The notes: generated from the sequence alone by a model not told the origin. A stretch of 64,000 bases of DNA from CBDATA01 sp965215615 (GCA_965215615.1 OZ244068.1:744001-808000); one strand, 5' to 3'; shown: positions 1 through 10,978, counted from the stretch's first letter. A program made the numbers and translations.

Positions 1-3000
1 CGACGCTCTCGGGAGAGTCGAGCGCGGCAGTGACGGTCGTGGTGTCTTCGGTCGGCAATGCGGCCACCTTGAGCGCGAACAAGACGCTGACGATCGCGGC
101 GGGTTCGACGACGAGCACGGGGACGGTGACGCTGACGGCGGTGGACAACGACGTAGACGCACCGAACGCGACGGTGACGGTGTCGGGTGTGGCATCCGGC
201 GGCGGCGTTGCGAACCCGACGGATCAGACGCTGACGATCACCGACGACGACGACGCGCCGACTGGGATCACGTTGACGGTGGACGATGACAGCGTGGGCG
301 AGGAGGACGGGGCGACGACGATCACGGTGACAGCGAGCGTGAACGGGAGCACCCGCTACCCGGAGGCGAAGACGGTGACGGTGAGCGTGGATGACGACAG
401 CGCGACCTCACCGGGTGATTACGCGGCGGTGACCGACTTCGACATCACGATCCCGGCTGGGGCGGCCAGTGCGACGGGGACGTTCGATCTGACCCCGGTG
501 AACGATGTCCTGGACGAGGAAGACGAGACGGTCACGGTGAGCGGAACCTCCGGCACCCTGACGATCACCGGGGACGAGATCACGATCGAGGACGACGACG
601 ACGCGCCGACGGGGATCACGTTGAGTGCGGCCCCGGACAGCGTGGGCGAGGAAGACGGCGCGACGACGATCACGGTGACGGCGAGCGTGAACGGGAGCAC
701 TCGCTACGTGGACGCGAAGACGGTGACGGTGAGCGTGGATGCGGGTACGGCGCAGGCGGCGGACTTCGCGGCGGTGACCGATTTCGACATCACGATCCCG
801 GCGGGGGATGCCAGCGCGACGGGGACGTTCGATCTGACCCCGGTGAACGATGTCCTGGACGAGGCGGACGAGACGGTCGATGTGAGCGGAACTTCGGCGG
901 GCCTGACGATCACCGGGGACGAGATCACGATCGAGGACGACGACGACGCGCCGACTGGGATCACGTTGACGGTGGACGATGACAGCGTGGGGGAGGAGGA
1001 CGGGGCGACGACGATCACGGTGACGGCGAGCGTGAACGGGAGCACCCGCTACGCGGAGGCGAAGACGGTGACGGTGAGCGTGGATGACGACAGCGCGACC
1101 TCACCCGGTGATTACGCGGCGGTGACCGACTTCGACATCACGATCCCGGCTGGGGCGGCCAGTGCGACCGGGACGTTCGATCTGACCCCGGTGAACGATG
1201 TCCTGGACGAGGCGGACGAGACGGTCGATGTGACGGGAATTTCGGGTTCATTGACGATCACCGGGGACGAGATCACGATCGAGGATGACGACGATGCGCC
1301 GACGGGGATCACGTTGACGGTGGACGATGACAGCGTGGGTGAGGAGGACGGGGCGACGACGATCACGGTGACGGCGAGGGTGAACGGGAGCACTCGCTAC
1401 GTGGACGCGAAGACGGTGACGGTGAGCGTGGATGCGGGTACGGCGCAGGCGGCGGACTTCGCGGCGGTGACCGACTTCGACATCACGATCCCGGCGGGAG
1501 ATGCCAGCGCGACGGGGACGTTCGACCTGACCCCGGTGAACGATGTCCTGGACGAGGAAGACGAGACGGTCGATGTGACCGGGACTTCGGTGGGCCTGAC
1601 GATCACCGGGGACGAGATCACGATCGAGGACGACGACGATGCGCCGAGTTTTTCGATTGCGGATGCGAGCGGGGACGAGGGCGATGCGATCACGTTCACG
1701 ATCACCCGCGGCGGCGCGACGGGGAACGCGGTCTCGGTGAGCTGGGCGACGGCGCTGGTAGCGGGTCAGGCCACGGCCGCGGACTTCACCCAGGTCACGA
1801 CCGCCCGGGTAGTGAACTTCGCGTCGGGCGACACCACGAAGGAAGTGACCGTTCAGACGACGGAGGACGCGATCGACGAGCCGAACGAGACCTTCGAGGT
1901 GCGGCTGTCGAATGCGACCGGGCGTGCGGTGATCGCGGCGGACGGCGGGACGGCAACCGGAACGATTACCGACGACGATGCGGCCCCCACGTTCTCGATC
2001 GCGGATGCGAGTGGAACCGAGGGCGATGCGATCACGTTCACGATCACGCGTTCGGGGGCGACGGGGAACGCGGTCTCGGTGAGCTGGGCGACGGCGCTCG
2101 TGAACGGCCAGGCGACGGCCGCCGACTTCACCCAGGTCACGACCGCCCGGGTGGTGAACTTCGCGTCGGGCGACACCACGAAGGAAGTGACCGTCCAGAC
2201 GACGGAGGATGCGATCGACGAACCGAACGAGACCTTCGAGGTGCGGCTGAGCAATCCGGGGAAGGCCGTGGGAGATCCGGGCGGGACTCCGACCTTGACC
2301 GATGCGACCGCTACAGGGACCATCACCGACGACGACGACGCACCGGGCCTGATCGCACTGAGGGCGAACCCGAACAGAGTGAGCGAGGGTGCGGGGGCGA
2401 CCACAGTGACGGTGACGGCGAGGGTGCGGGGGGGCACTCGCTACGCGGACGAGCAGGTGGTGACGGTCAGTGTGGATGACGACACGGCGACTTCGCCTGC
2501 GGACTACGCAGCGGTGGCCGACTTCACCATCACGATCCCGGCGGGGGCAGCGAGTGCGGACAGGGCGTTCACGCTGACGCTGAATGATGACCGGTTGCTC
2601 GAAGGAGACGAGAGGATCGCGGTGACCGGGAGTTCGGGGGATTTGGATATCAGGGGGGACGGGATCACGATCAGGGACGACGAAACGGATCCGAAGGTCA
2701 CGCTGATAGTGGACAAAACCTCGATTTCCGAAGGAGGCGCGGCGGAGACGATCACCATCAACGCGGAGCTGGATCCGGTGGTGGCGAACGCCAACGACCT
2801 GACCGTTGTGACCCTCGATCTCGGCGGCAGTGCGATCTCAGGCACCGACTATGCGGCGACTTGGTCTTCGCGAGTGATCAACCTTCCCCGGGGAGTCACC
2901 AATGGCTCTCCGGTCACGCTGACCCTGACACCGACCGACGACTCGCTTGAGGAGGGAGACGAGACGGTGGTGGTGGAGGGCACGGCCGTCGCGGGTAGTC

Positions 3001-6000
3001 GCAACTTCGTGGTCGAGGTGGCGACCATCACGATCGACGATGACGACGAGCGGGGAATCAATGTCGCGCCCACGTTGTTGAGGGCGGACGAAGGCGGAAC
3101 CGCCACCTACGGGGTGTGGCTCGGTTCGCAGCCCACCGGCGACGTGACCGTCACTGTTTCGAGCACGGACGGGACGGTCGCGAGCGTGGATAGGGGTGAG
3201 CTGATCTTTTCGACGACCACCTGGAGCATGCGCCAGACGGTCACGGTGACCGGCGTGGACGATGACTACGACAACGCGGACGACAAGCGGGAGGCGAGTA
3301 TCCGGCACGCGGCATCCGGGGGCGGCTACGACACGGTTGGGGCAAAGATTCTTCCGGTGACGATCACGGACAACGACGCCGCGCCGACGGGGATCACGTT
3401 GAGTGCGGCCCCGGACAGCGTGGGCGAGGAAGACGGCGCGACGACGATCACGGTGACGGCGAGCGTGAACGGGAGCACCCGCTACCCGGAGGCGAAGACG
3501 GTGACGGTGAGCGTGGATGACGACAGCGCGATCTCACCTGGTGATTACGCGGCGGTGACCGACTTCGACATCACGATCCCGGCGGGGGATGCCAGTGCGA
3601 CGGGGACGTTCGATCTGACCCCGGTGAACGATGTCCTGGACGAGGAAGACGAGACGGTCGATGTGACTGGGACTTCGGCGGGCCTGACGATCACCGGGGA
3701 CGAGATCACGATCGAGGACAACGACGACGCGCCGACTGGGATCACGTTGACGGTGGACGATGACAGCGTGGGCGAGGAGGACGGGGCGACGACGATCACG
3801 GTGACGGCGAGCGTGAACGGGAGCACTCGCTACGTGGACGCGAAGACGGTGACGGTGAGCGTGGATGCGGGTACGGCGCAGGCGGCGGACTTCGCGGCGG
3901 TGACCGATTTCGACATCACGATCCCGGCGGGGGATGCCAGCGCGACGGGGACGTTCGATCTGACCCCGGTGAACGATGTCCTGGACGAGGCGGACGAGAC
4001 GGTCGATGTGACCGGGACTTCGGCGGGCCTGACGATCACCGGGGACGAGATCACGATCGAGGACGACGACGATGCGCCGACGGGGATCACGTTGAGTGCG
4101 GCCCCGGACAGCGTGGGGGAGGAAGACGGGGCGACGACGATCACGGTGACGGCTGCGGTGAACGGGAGCACCCGCTACGCGGAGGCGAAGACGGTGACGG
4201 TGAGCGTGGATGACGACAGCGCGACCTCACCCGGTGATTACGCGGCGGTGACCGACTTCGACATCACGATCCCGGCTGGGGCGGCCAGTGCGACCGGGAC
4301 GTTCGATCTGACCCCGGTGAACGATGTCCTGGACGAGGCGGACGAGACGGTCACGGTGAGCGGAACTTCGGTGGGCCTGACGATCACCGGGGACGAGATC
4401 ACGATCGAGGACGACGACGATGCGCCGAGTTTTTCGATCGCGGATGCGAGCGGGGACGAGGGCGACGGGATCACGTTCACGATCACCCGCGGCGGCGCGA
4501 CGGGGAACGCGGTCTCGGTGAGCTGGGCGACGGCGCTGGTAGCGGGTCAGGCCACGGCCGCGGACTTCACCCAGGTCACGACCGCCCGGGTAGTGAACTT
4601 CGCGTCGGGCGACACCACGAAAGAAGTGACCGTTCAGACGACGGAGGACGCGATCGACGAGCCGAACGAGACCTTCGAGGTGCGGCTGTCGAACGCGACC
4701 GGCCGCGCGGTGATCGCGGCGGACGGCGGGACGGCAACCGGAACGATCACTGACGACGAGGGCACTCCGACGGTGACGCTGGTACTCGACCCGGCGACGA
4801 TCACGGAGAGCGGGAGCGGCAATGCGAGCACGGTGACGGCGACGCTCTCGGGGGAGTCGAGCGCGGCGGTGACGGTCGTGGTGTCGGTACCGGATGGCTC
4901 GCCGGTGACGGTGACCACGAACAAGACGCTGACGATCGCGGCGGGTTCGACGACGAGCACGGGGACGGTGACGCTGACGGCGGTGGACAACGACGTGGAC
5001 GCGCCGAACGCGACGGTGACGGTGTCGGGTGTGGCATCCGGCGGCGGCGTTGCGAACCCGACGGATCAGACGCTGACGATCACCGACGACGAGGGCACTC
5101 CGACGGTGACGCTGGTACTCGATCCGGCGACGATCAACGAGAACGGGGGTACGACCACCAGCACGGTGACGGCGACGCTCTCGGGAGAGTCGAGCGCGGC
5201 AGTGACGGTCGTGGTGTCTTCGGTCGGCAATGCGGCCACCTTGAGCGCGAACAAGACGCTGACGATCGCGGCGGGTTCGACGACGAGCACGGGGACGGTG
5301 ACGCTGACGGCGGTGGACAACGACGTAGACGCACCGAACGCGACGGTGACGGTGTCGGGTGTGGCATCCGGCGGCGGCGTTGCGAACCCGACGGATCAGA
5401 GGCTGACGATCACCGACGACGAGGGAACTCCGACGGTGACGCTGGTACTCGATCCGGCGACGATCAACGAGAACGGGGGTACGACCAGTAGCACGGTGAC
5501 GGCGACGCTCTCGGGAGAGTCGAGCGCGGCAGTGACGGTCGTGGTGTCTTCGGTCGGCAATGCGGCCACCTTGAGCGCGAACAAGACGCTGACGATCGCG
5601 GCGGGTTCGACGACGAGCACGGGGACGGTGACGCTGACGGCGGTGGACAACGACGTGGACGCACCGAACGCGACGGTGACGGTGTCGGGGATGGCATCCG
5701 GCGGTGGAGTGGCGAACCCGACGGATCAGACGCTGACGATCACCGACGACGAGGGCACTCCGACGGTGACGCTGGTACTCGACCCGGCGACGATCAGCGA
5801 GAACGGGGGTACGACCAGTAGCACGGTGACGGCGACGCTTTCGGGAGAGTCGAGCGCGGCAGTGACGGTCGTGGTGTCTTCGGTCGGCAATGCGGCCACC
5901 TTGAGCGCGAACAAGACGCTGACGATCGCGGCGGGTTCGACGACGAGCACCGGGACGGTGACGCTGACGGCAGTGGACAACGACGTGGACGCGCCGAACG

Positions 6001-9000
6001 CGACGGTGACGGTGTCGGGTGTGGCATCCGGTGGTGGAGTGGCGAACCCGACGGATCAGACGCTGACGGTGACCGACGATGACGGAGCGCCGACGGTGAC
6101 GCTGGTTCTCGATCCGGCGACGATCACGGAGAGCGGGAGCGGCAATGCGAGCACGGTGACGGCGACGCTCTCGCACCCGTCGAGCGCGGCGGTGACGATC
6201 ACGGTGTCGGTGCCGGAGAGTGCGCCGGTCGCCTTGAGCGCGAACAAGGAGCTGATCTTCGCGGCGGGGGATACGACGAGCACGGGCACGGTGACTTTGA
6301 CGGCGGTGGACAACGACGATGACGCGGTGGACGCGACGGTCGCGGTATCGGGAGTGGCATCCAGTGGCGGGGTGGCGAACCCGGCGGATCAGACGCTGAC
6401 GATCACGGATGACGACGACCCGCCGACGGCGACGCTGGTGCTGACCCCGACTTCGATCGCCGAGAGCGGGGACGGCAACGCGAGCACGGTGACGGCGACG
6501 CTCGACGGCCCGGCGCGGGCGGCGGTGACGCTGACCGTCGCGTCGGCACCGGGAGAGGACACAGTGGCGGCGGACTTCACCCAGTCGGGGACGACGCTGA
6601 CGTTCGCGGTGGGCGAGACGGCAAGCTCCGGGTCGGTGACGATCACGGCGGTGGACAACGATGTCCACGAGGCGAACAAGAGCGTGACGATCTCGGCTTC
6701 GGCATCGGGGGGCGGGGGTGTCTCGAACCCGGCAACACAGACGCTGACCATCGAGGAGGACGATCCGGCGACGACGGGTGCGACGCTGAGCGTGGCTCCG
6801 GCCTCGGTGTCGGAAGATGCCGGTGCCACCGAGATCGAGGTGACGGCCACGGTGGAGGGGGCGGCGCGTTCGGCGGAGACGGTGATCACGATTTCGGTGG
6901 CCCCGGACACGGCGCAGGCGGCGGACTTCGAGGCGGTCACCGACTTCACGTTGACGATCGCGGCGGGAGAGACGAGCGGGACGGCGACCTTCACGCTGAC
7001 CCCGGTGAACGACCTGATCGCCGACGGCGGCGAGACGATCGAGGTATCGGGGACGACGACGGTGAGCGGCTACACGGTGAGTTCGGCGACGATCACGCTC
7101 GACAACTACGACCCGCCGGCGAGCATCGTGAACCTCGAACTGGATCCGGCGAGCGTTGCGGAAGACGCGGGTGCGACGGAGGTGGAGGTGACGGCGCGCT
7201 TCGGAGCGGGCTTCCGGGGCGAAGACACGGATGTGGTGATTTCGGTGGGGGCGGACACGGCTTCCTCTGCGGACTTCGCGGCGGTCAGCGACTTCACGGT
7301 GACGATCGCGGCGGGAGAGGATGCCGCGACCGGGACGTTCACGCTGACCCCGGTGGACGATGCGATCCACGAGGGGAGCGAGACCATCGCGATCACCGGG
7401 ACGACGACGGTGGCGGATCTGTCGGTGGGTTCGGCTTCGCTGACCTTGGCCGACGACGAGGCGGCCCCGACGGTGACGCTGACGCTCGATCCGGCGAGCA
7501 TCGACGAGAGCGGAGCGAGCAACGCGAGCACGGTGACGGCGGGACTCTCGGGCGTATCGAGCGAGGCGGTGACGGTGACGATCTCGGTCCCGGACGATGC
7601 TCCGGTCACGCAGTCGGGAACCACGTTGACGATCGCGGCGGGTGCGACGACGAGCACCGGGACGGTGACGCTGGCGGCGGTGGACAACGACGTGGACGCG
7701 CCGGATGCGACGGTGACAGTCTCCGGAGAGGCGAGCGGAGGCGGAGTCGAGGATCCGGCGGATCAGACCCTCACGATCACCGATGACGAGGACGCGCCGG
7801 AGGGGATCACCCTCACTGCGGCCCCGGACACGGTGACGGAAGATGCCGGCGCGACGGAGGTGACGGTCACGGCGGCGGTGGAGGGGACGAACCGGTTCGC
7901 CGACGAACGGGTGGTGACGTTGAGCGTCGGCGGCGGCACGGCGACCAGCGTGGAGGACTACGCGGCGGTCGCGAACTTCGACATCACGATCGCGGCGGGA
8001 GCCGGGAGCGGGACGGGGACGTTCACGCTGACCCCGGTGGACGACACGGTCGTGGAAGGGGCGGAGACCATCGAGGTGACGGGCTCTGCGGGAGACCTGA
8101 CGGTGACTTCCGACGAGATCACGCTGGTGGACGACGAGATCGCGATCGAGGACCGGGAGTATTTGTTCGAGATGCCGGAAGAACAGGCGGGGCCGATGAT
8201 CGTCGGGAACGTCCACGAAGCGGCCGATCCGGAGCCGCTGTCCTTCGTGGTGATCGAGGGCGACTCGCGCCGTTTTGATGTGGGGCTCGCGAGCGGGTTG
8301 ATCTTCTACATCGGGGGAGGGGAGGACTACGAGTCGGGCCGCCGCCACTTCGAGATGGATGTGGAGGTGACGAACGGCCCCCAGGGCGTGATCGCGGTGG
8401 CGCAGGTGGGAGTGCGGGTCATGAATGTGCCCGAGCCGCCGGAGCCGGGAGATGACGAAGCGGAGACCCCGGAGGACGTTCCGGTGCTGATCCGGGTCCT
8501 CGCAAACGATGCCGACCCGGACGGGGATGCCCTCGAGATCACCGCGGTCTCGCGCCCCGGCAACGGAAGCACCACGGTGGTGGGAGACGGGATCCGCTAC
8601 ACGCCCGATCCGAACTGGTACGGGACCGACGACTTCACCTACACGGTGTCGGACCCGGGCGGCTTCACCGGGACCGCCGAGGTCACGGTGGTGGTGACCC
8701 CGGTGAACGACCCGCCGGAAGCCGAGGACGACGAGGCGGAGACGTTCGAGGACCACCCGGTGCGGGTGGAGGTGCTCGCGAACGACGCCGACGTGGACGG
8801 CGACCGGGTGAAGCTCGTGGCGGTCGGCCCCGCGGAGAACGGCCACACGGCCATGAACGGGGACGACACGGTGCTCTACACCCCGAACCCGGACTGGCAC
8901 GGGACCGACCGCTTCACCTACCGGATCGCGGACCCCGAGGGCCTCGAAGACACCGCGACGGTGACGGTCACGGTGTGGCCGGTGAACGACCCGCCGTATG

Positions 9001-10922
9001 CCATCGGCACGATCCCGGACCGGCGGGTGGAGGAAGGCGGGGAGGCCGGGAGCGTGGACCTCACGCCGTACTTCGGGGACGTGGATGACGTGGTTCTGAA
9101 TTACGAGGCGGTGTCGTCGAACGAGAACGCGGTGCGGGTCTCGGTCACCGGCGCGACGCTCGGCATCATCCCGGTGGTGACCGGGGAGGCGCGGATCACG
9201 GTGACGGCGCGGGATGCCGAAGGGCTGACGGCCACCCAGAGCTTTGCGGTCTCGGTGGGAGACGAGCTGGTGCGGGGGCTGATGACCGATGTGTTCGCGG
9301 GGTTCGGGCGGGCTTCGCTCTCGAGCCTGCGCTCGACTCTCGGGCGGCGGCTTGAGACGGAAGGCGGCGGTGGAAACCGGTTCACGGTGGCGGGGCAGTA
9401 CCTGTCTTCGATGGGGAACTTCGGCCGGATCGGGATGGGAGGGATCCAGCAGACCCAGGAGATGGCGTTCGGCGCGGCGAGCTGGGAGCAGGCGCGGCAG
9501 CGGGCGGCGTTCGGAGGGACGCTCACCGAGCCGGAGATGCGGCTTTCGAGCGAGCGACAGACGAACGGCCCCGGCTTCGGGTTTGGCTCTTTCGGCGGGG
9601 GCGAGGAGGGCCGCTGGCTCCAGAGCACCGATCTGCTGTTCTCGTTCGGCGGCGAGGAAGAAGAAGGCCCTGGCCGGCGATGGACGATCTGGGGTCAGGG
9701 GGACATCCAGACCTTCCGGGGCGAACCGGAGGAAGCGTCTTCGTACGAGGGCGATCTGCGCACCGCCTATCTGGGGCTCGATCTGGAGATCGGGGGGACG
9801 TGGCTCTTCGGGGTCGGGGCATCCCACAGCACGGGCGACGCGAACTGGCGGATGGGTGGTTCGAGCGGTGCGCTGGACACCCGGCTGACGGCGGTGCATC
9901 CGTATCTCCGCTGGTCGGACGGGGACACTTCGGTCTGGGCGCTCGGCGGGTTCGGCGAGGGCGAAGCGGAGGGCGAGCGGGAGCTGACCGGATTGCGGGA
10001 GGAGAGTCCGCTGCGGCTTGGGCTGGGCCTGGTCGAGGGCCGGCGGCGGCTCGGAGTCACCCGGTTCGGGCTCGGGGTGGATGTCCGGACGGAGGCCTCG
10101 TGGGCGCGGCTTGCGACGGGAGCGGGCGAGGAGACGCTGGACGGTCTGACGGCGGTGGCACGGCGGCTCCGGACGGGGTTGGAGTTCGATATGCGGTGGA
10201 AGGGGCCGGCGGGACTCGAGATCGCGCCGTTCGCGGCGGCGAGCACGCTCCACGACGGGGGAGATGGCCCCGAGGGGTTCGGACTCGAGGTCGCGGGCGG
10301 GCTGCGACTGAACGGGGAGCGGCTGCGGCTGGAGGCGCAGGGGCGGCGGCTCGCGCTGCACGCCGAGGACGACTACCGGGAGCAGGGGTTCAGCCTGAAT
10401 GCGAGCTTCGGCGGCGGTCGGTCGCGGCCGGGTTGGAACGGGTCGCTCCGCCAGCGGTGGGGCGCTTCGGGAGTGGGTGCGGACACCTTGTGGCAGGACC
10501 ACTTCGCCCCGCAGAGCCGGAGTCTCGATGGGGGCTTCGGTTCGGCTTCGGACGGGATGGACGCGGAGATGGGGTACGGCTTCCTTGTGGGAGAGTCGAA
10601 GCTGCTCGGCGCGTTCGGCGGGTACGGCCGGCTCGGCGACGGCCGCCGGGTGGAGATCGGGATGAACCTGGGCGGGATCGGGCTCTTCGGGTTCGGGGCG
10701 GACAACCCGGCGCTCGTGGAGTTCGCCGGGGAGCGGTACGACGGGGGCGGGTTCGGAGCGGACTACCGGATGCGGCTCTACGGAGTGATCCGCTTCGGCG
10801 GAGCCGCTCCCGCAGCGTGCGAGCCGGGAACCCCGTGCCCCGCGAACGGAGGAGTCTCCGACTGGCGCCGCGACCGCACGAACCTCACCCCGGCCGGCCA
10901 ATCCAGCCCCGAACCGGAATAA
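1..10922 (+). CDS. Giant Calx-beta repeat adhesin with C-terminal outer-membrane barrel (5' truncated)
   Basis: The frame is open from the first bases, so the gene begins upstream of the window; about 3640 residues are visible. Roughly the first 2700 residues are tandem Calx-beta-like beta-sandwich units, each ending in an acidic Asp-rich loop of the TITDDD or TIEDDDDAP type, the usual Ca-binding position in this family. Next come a cadherin-like segment (8160-8430), two Big_9/cadherin-5-like units with the DDFTYTVSDP pattern (8440-8990), and one more Ig-like unit. From about 9270 to 10790 the sequence becomes Gly/aromatic-rich with alternating strands, like an autotransporter barrel. An odd tail of about 40 residues with two Cys follows the last strand. 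The role is probably a surface-anchored adhesin; that is inferred from architecture. Confidence 0.85.
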   Translation, partial: TLSGESSAAVTVVVSSVGNAATLSANKTLTIAAGSTTSTGTVTLTAVDNDVDAPNATVTVSGVASGGGVANPTDQTLTITDDDDAPTGITLTVDDDSVGEEDGATTITVTASVNGSTRYPEAKTVTVSVDDDSATSPGDYAAVTDFDITIPAGAASATGTFDLTPVNDVLDEEDETVTVSGTSGTLTITGDEITIEDDDDAPTGITLSAAPDSVGEEDGATTITVTASVNGSTRYVDAKTVTVSVDAGTAQAADFAAVTDFDITIPAGDASATGTFDLTPVNDVLDEADETVDVSGTSAGLTITGDEITIEDDDDAPTGITLTVDDDSVGEEDGATTITVTASVNGSTRYAEAKTVTVSVDDDSATSPGDYAAVTDFDITIPAGAASATGTFDLTPVNDVLDEADETVDVTGISGSLTITGDEITIEDDDDAPTGITLTVDDDSVGEEDGATTITVTARVNGSTRYVDAKTVTVSVDAGTAQAADFAAVTDFDITIPAGDASATGTFDLTPVNDVLDEEDETVDVTGTSVGLTITGDEITIEDDDDAPSFSIADASGDEGDAITFTITRGGATGNAVSVSWATALVAGQATAADFTQVTTARVVNFASGDTTKEVTVQTTEDAIDEPNETFEVRLSNATGRAVIAADGGTATGTITDDDAAPTFSIADASGTEGDAITFTITRSGATGNAVSVSWATALVNGQATAADFTQVTTARVVNFASGDTTKEVTVQTTEDAIDEPNETFEVRLSNPGKAVGDPGGTPTLTDATATGTITDDDDAPGLIALRANPNRVSEGAGATTVTVTARVRGGTRYADEQVVTVSVDDDTATSPADYAAVADFTITIPAGAASADRAFTLTLNDDRLLEGDERIAVTGSSGDLDIRGDGITIRDDETDPKVTLIVDKTSISEGGAAETITINAELDPVVANANDLTVVTLDLGGSAISGTDYAATWSSRVINLPRGVTNGSPVTLTLTPTDDSLEEGDETVVVEGTAVAGSRNFVVEVATITIDDDDERGINVAPTLLRADEGGTATYGVWLGSQPTGDVTVTVSSTDGTVASVDRGELIFSTTTWSMRQTVTVTGVDDDYDNADDKREASIRHAASGGGYDTVGAKILPVTITDNDAAPTGITLSAAPDSVGEEDGATTITVTASVNGSTRYPEAKTVTVSVDDDSAISPGDYAAVTDFDITIPAGDASATGTFDLTPVNDVLDEEDETVDVTGTSAGLTITGDEITIEDNDDAPTGITLTVDDDSVGEEDGATTITVTASVNGSTRYVDAKTVTVSVDAGTAQAADFAAVTDFDITIPAGDASATGTFDLTPVNDVLDEADETVDVTGTSAGLTITGDEITIEDDDDAPTGITLSAAPDSVGEEDGATTITVTAAVNGSTRYAEAKTVTVSVDDDSATSPGDYAAVTDFDITIPAGAASATGTFDLTPVNDVLDEADETVTVSGTSVGLTITGDEITIEDDDDAPSFSIADASGDEGDGITFTITRGGATGNAVSVSWATALVAGQATAADFTQVTTARVVNFASGDTTKEVTVQTTEDAIDEPNETFEVRLSNATGRAVIAADGGTATGTITDDEGTPTVTLVLDPATITESGSGNASTVTATLSGESSAAVTVVVSVPDGSPVTVTTNKTLTIAAGSTTSTGTVTLTAVDNDVDAPNATVTVSGVASGGGVANPTDQTLTITDDEGTPTVTLVLDPATINENGGTTTSTVTATLSGESSAAVTVVVSSVGNAATLSANKTLTIAAGSTTSTGTVTLTAVDNDVDAPNATVTVSGVASGGGVANPTDQRLTITDDEGTPTVTLVLDPATINENGGTTSSTVTATLSGESSAAVTVVVSSVGNAATLSANKTLTIAAGSTTSTGTVTLTAVDNDVDAPNATVTVSGMASGGGVANPTDQTLTITDDEGTPTVTLVLDPATISENGGTTSSTVTATLSGESSAAVTVVVSSVGNAATLSANKTLTIAAGSTTSTGTVTLTAVDNDVDAPNATVTVSGVASGGGVANPTDQTLTVTDDDGAPTVTLVLDPATITESGSGNASTVTATLSHPSSAAVTITVSVPESAPVALSANKELIFAAGDTTSTGTVTLTAVDNDDDAVDATVAVSGVASSGGVANPADQTLTITDDDDPPTATLVLTPTSIAESGDGNASTVTATLDGPARAAVTLTVASAPGEDTVAADFTQSGTTLTFAVGETASSGSVTITAVDNDVHEANKSVTISASASGGGGVSNPATQTLTIEEDDPATTGATLSVAPASVSEDAGATEIEVTATVEGAARSAETVITISVAPDTAQAADFEAVTDFTLTIAAGETSGTATFTLTPVNDLIADGGETIEVSGTTTVSGYTVSSATITLDNYDPPASIVNLELDPASVAEDAGATEVEVTARFGAGFRGEDTDVVISVGADTASSADFAAVSDFTVTIAAGEDAATGTFTLTPVDDAIHEGSETIAITGTTTVADLSVGSASLTLADDEAAPTVTLTLDPASIDESGASNASTVTAGLSGVSSEAVTVTISVPDDAPVTQSGTTLTIAAGATTSTGTVTLAAVDNDVDAPDATVTVSGEASGGGVEDPADQTLTITDDEDAPEGITLTAAPDTVTEDAGATEVTVTAAVEGTNRFADERVVTLSVGGGTATSVEDYAAVANFDITIAAGAGSGTGTFTLTPVDDTVVEGAETIEVTGSAGDLTVTSDEITLVDDEIAIEDREYLFEMPEEQAGPMIVGNVHEAADPEPLSFVVIEGDSRRFDVGLASGLIFYIGGGEDYESGRRHFEMDVEVTNGPQGVIAVAQVGVRVMNVPEPPEPGDDEAETPEDVPVLIRVLANDADPDGDALEITAVSRPGNGSTTVVGDGIRYTPDPNWYGTDDFTYTVSDPGGFTGTAEVTVVVTPVNDPPEAEDDEAETFEDHPVRVEVLANDADVDGDRVKLVAVGPAENGHTAMNGDDTVLYTPNPDWHGTDRFTYRIADPEGLEDTATVTVTVWPVNDPPYAIGTIPDRRVEEGGEAGSVDLTPYFGDVDDVVLNYEAVSSNENAVRVSVTGATLGIIPVVTGEARITVTARDAEGLTATQSFAVSVGDELVRGLMTDVFAGFGRASLSSLRSTLGRRLETEGGGGNRFTVAGQYLSSMGNFGRIGMGGIQQTQEMAFGAASWEQARQRAAFGGTLTEPEMRLSSERQTNGPGFGFGSFGGGEEGRWLQSTDLLFSFGGEEEEGPGRRWTIWGQGDIQTFRGEPEEASSYEGDLRTAYLGLDLEIGGTWLFGVGASHSTGDANWRMGGSSGALDTRLTAVHPYLRWSDGDTSVWALGGFGEGEAEGERELTGLREESPLRLGLGLVEGRRRLGVTRFGLGVDVRTEASWARLATGAGEETLDGLTAVARRLRTGLEFDMRWKGPAGLEIAPFAAASTLHDGGDGPEGFGLEVAGGLRLNGERLRLEAQGRRLALHAEDDYREQGFSLNASFGGGRSRPGWNGSLRQRWGASGVGADTLWQDHFAPQSRSLDGGFGSASDGMDAEMGYGFLVGESKLLGAFGGYGRLGDGRRVEIGMNLGGIGLFGFGADNPALVEFAGERYDGGGFGADYRMRLYGVIRFGGAAPAACEPGTPCPANGGVSDWRRDRTNLTPAGQSSPEPE
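255..1640 (+). repeat. Four 345/348-bp tandem Calx-beta coding repeats, first block
   Basis: Four near-identical units start at 255, 603, 948 and 1296, each opening with GCGCCGAC. Unit length alternates 348 and 345 bp. The alternation matches two protein variants, one with a DDDSATSPGDY loop and one with a DAGTAQAADF loop. Units are so alike at DNA level that recent duplication or gene conversion is likely. Confidence 0.9.
3381..4421 (+). repeat. Three 345/348-bp tandem Calx-beta coding repeats, second block
   Basis: Units start at 3381, 3729 and 4074 and are close copies of the units at 255-1640. As in the first block, the array is followed by a unit of a different type beginning APSFSIADASGDEG (4422-4760, matching 1641-1978). 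This shared order shows that a multi-unit segment was duplicated, not only single units. Confidence 0.88.
4761..6083 (+). repeat. Four 330/333-bp tandem repeats of a second Calx-beta subtype
   Basis: Units begin at 4761, 5094, 5424 and 5754 (spacings 333, 330, 330), each opening near ACTCCGACGGTGACGCTGG; a diverged fifth unit starts at 6084. The first 244 bases of the window match positions 5173 onward almost exactly, so the same subtype also exists before the window begins. Confidence 0.9.
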
Positions 10923-10949
10923 CCGGTGCCCCGCGAAACGCCAAAATCG

Positions 10950-10978
10950 TTGACAGGGTGGGGGTCGCGCCTTACCAT
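10950..10978 (+). promoter_or_regulatory. Sigma-70 type promoter for the rpsA unit
   Basis: A perfect -35 TTGACA (10950-10955) is followed after exactly 17 bases by TACCAT (10973-10978), a fair -10. It lies in the gap after the adhesin stop and predicts a transcript start near 10985, giving a leader of about 128 nt before the S1 start codon. Confidence 0.75.

Noticed and set aside
255..6083. Tandem repeats considered as a CRISPR array
   Set aside because: Units are 330-348 bp with no unique spacers and are coding in one frame.
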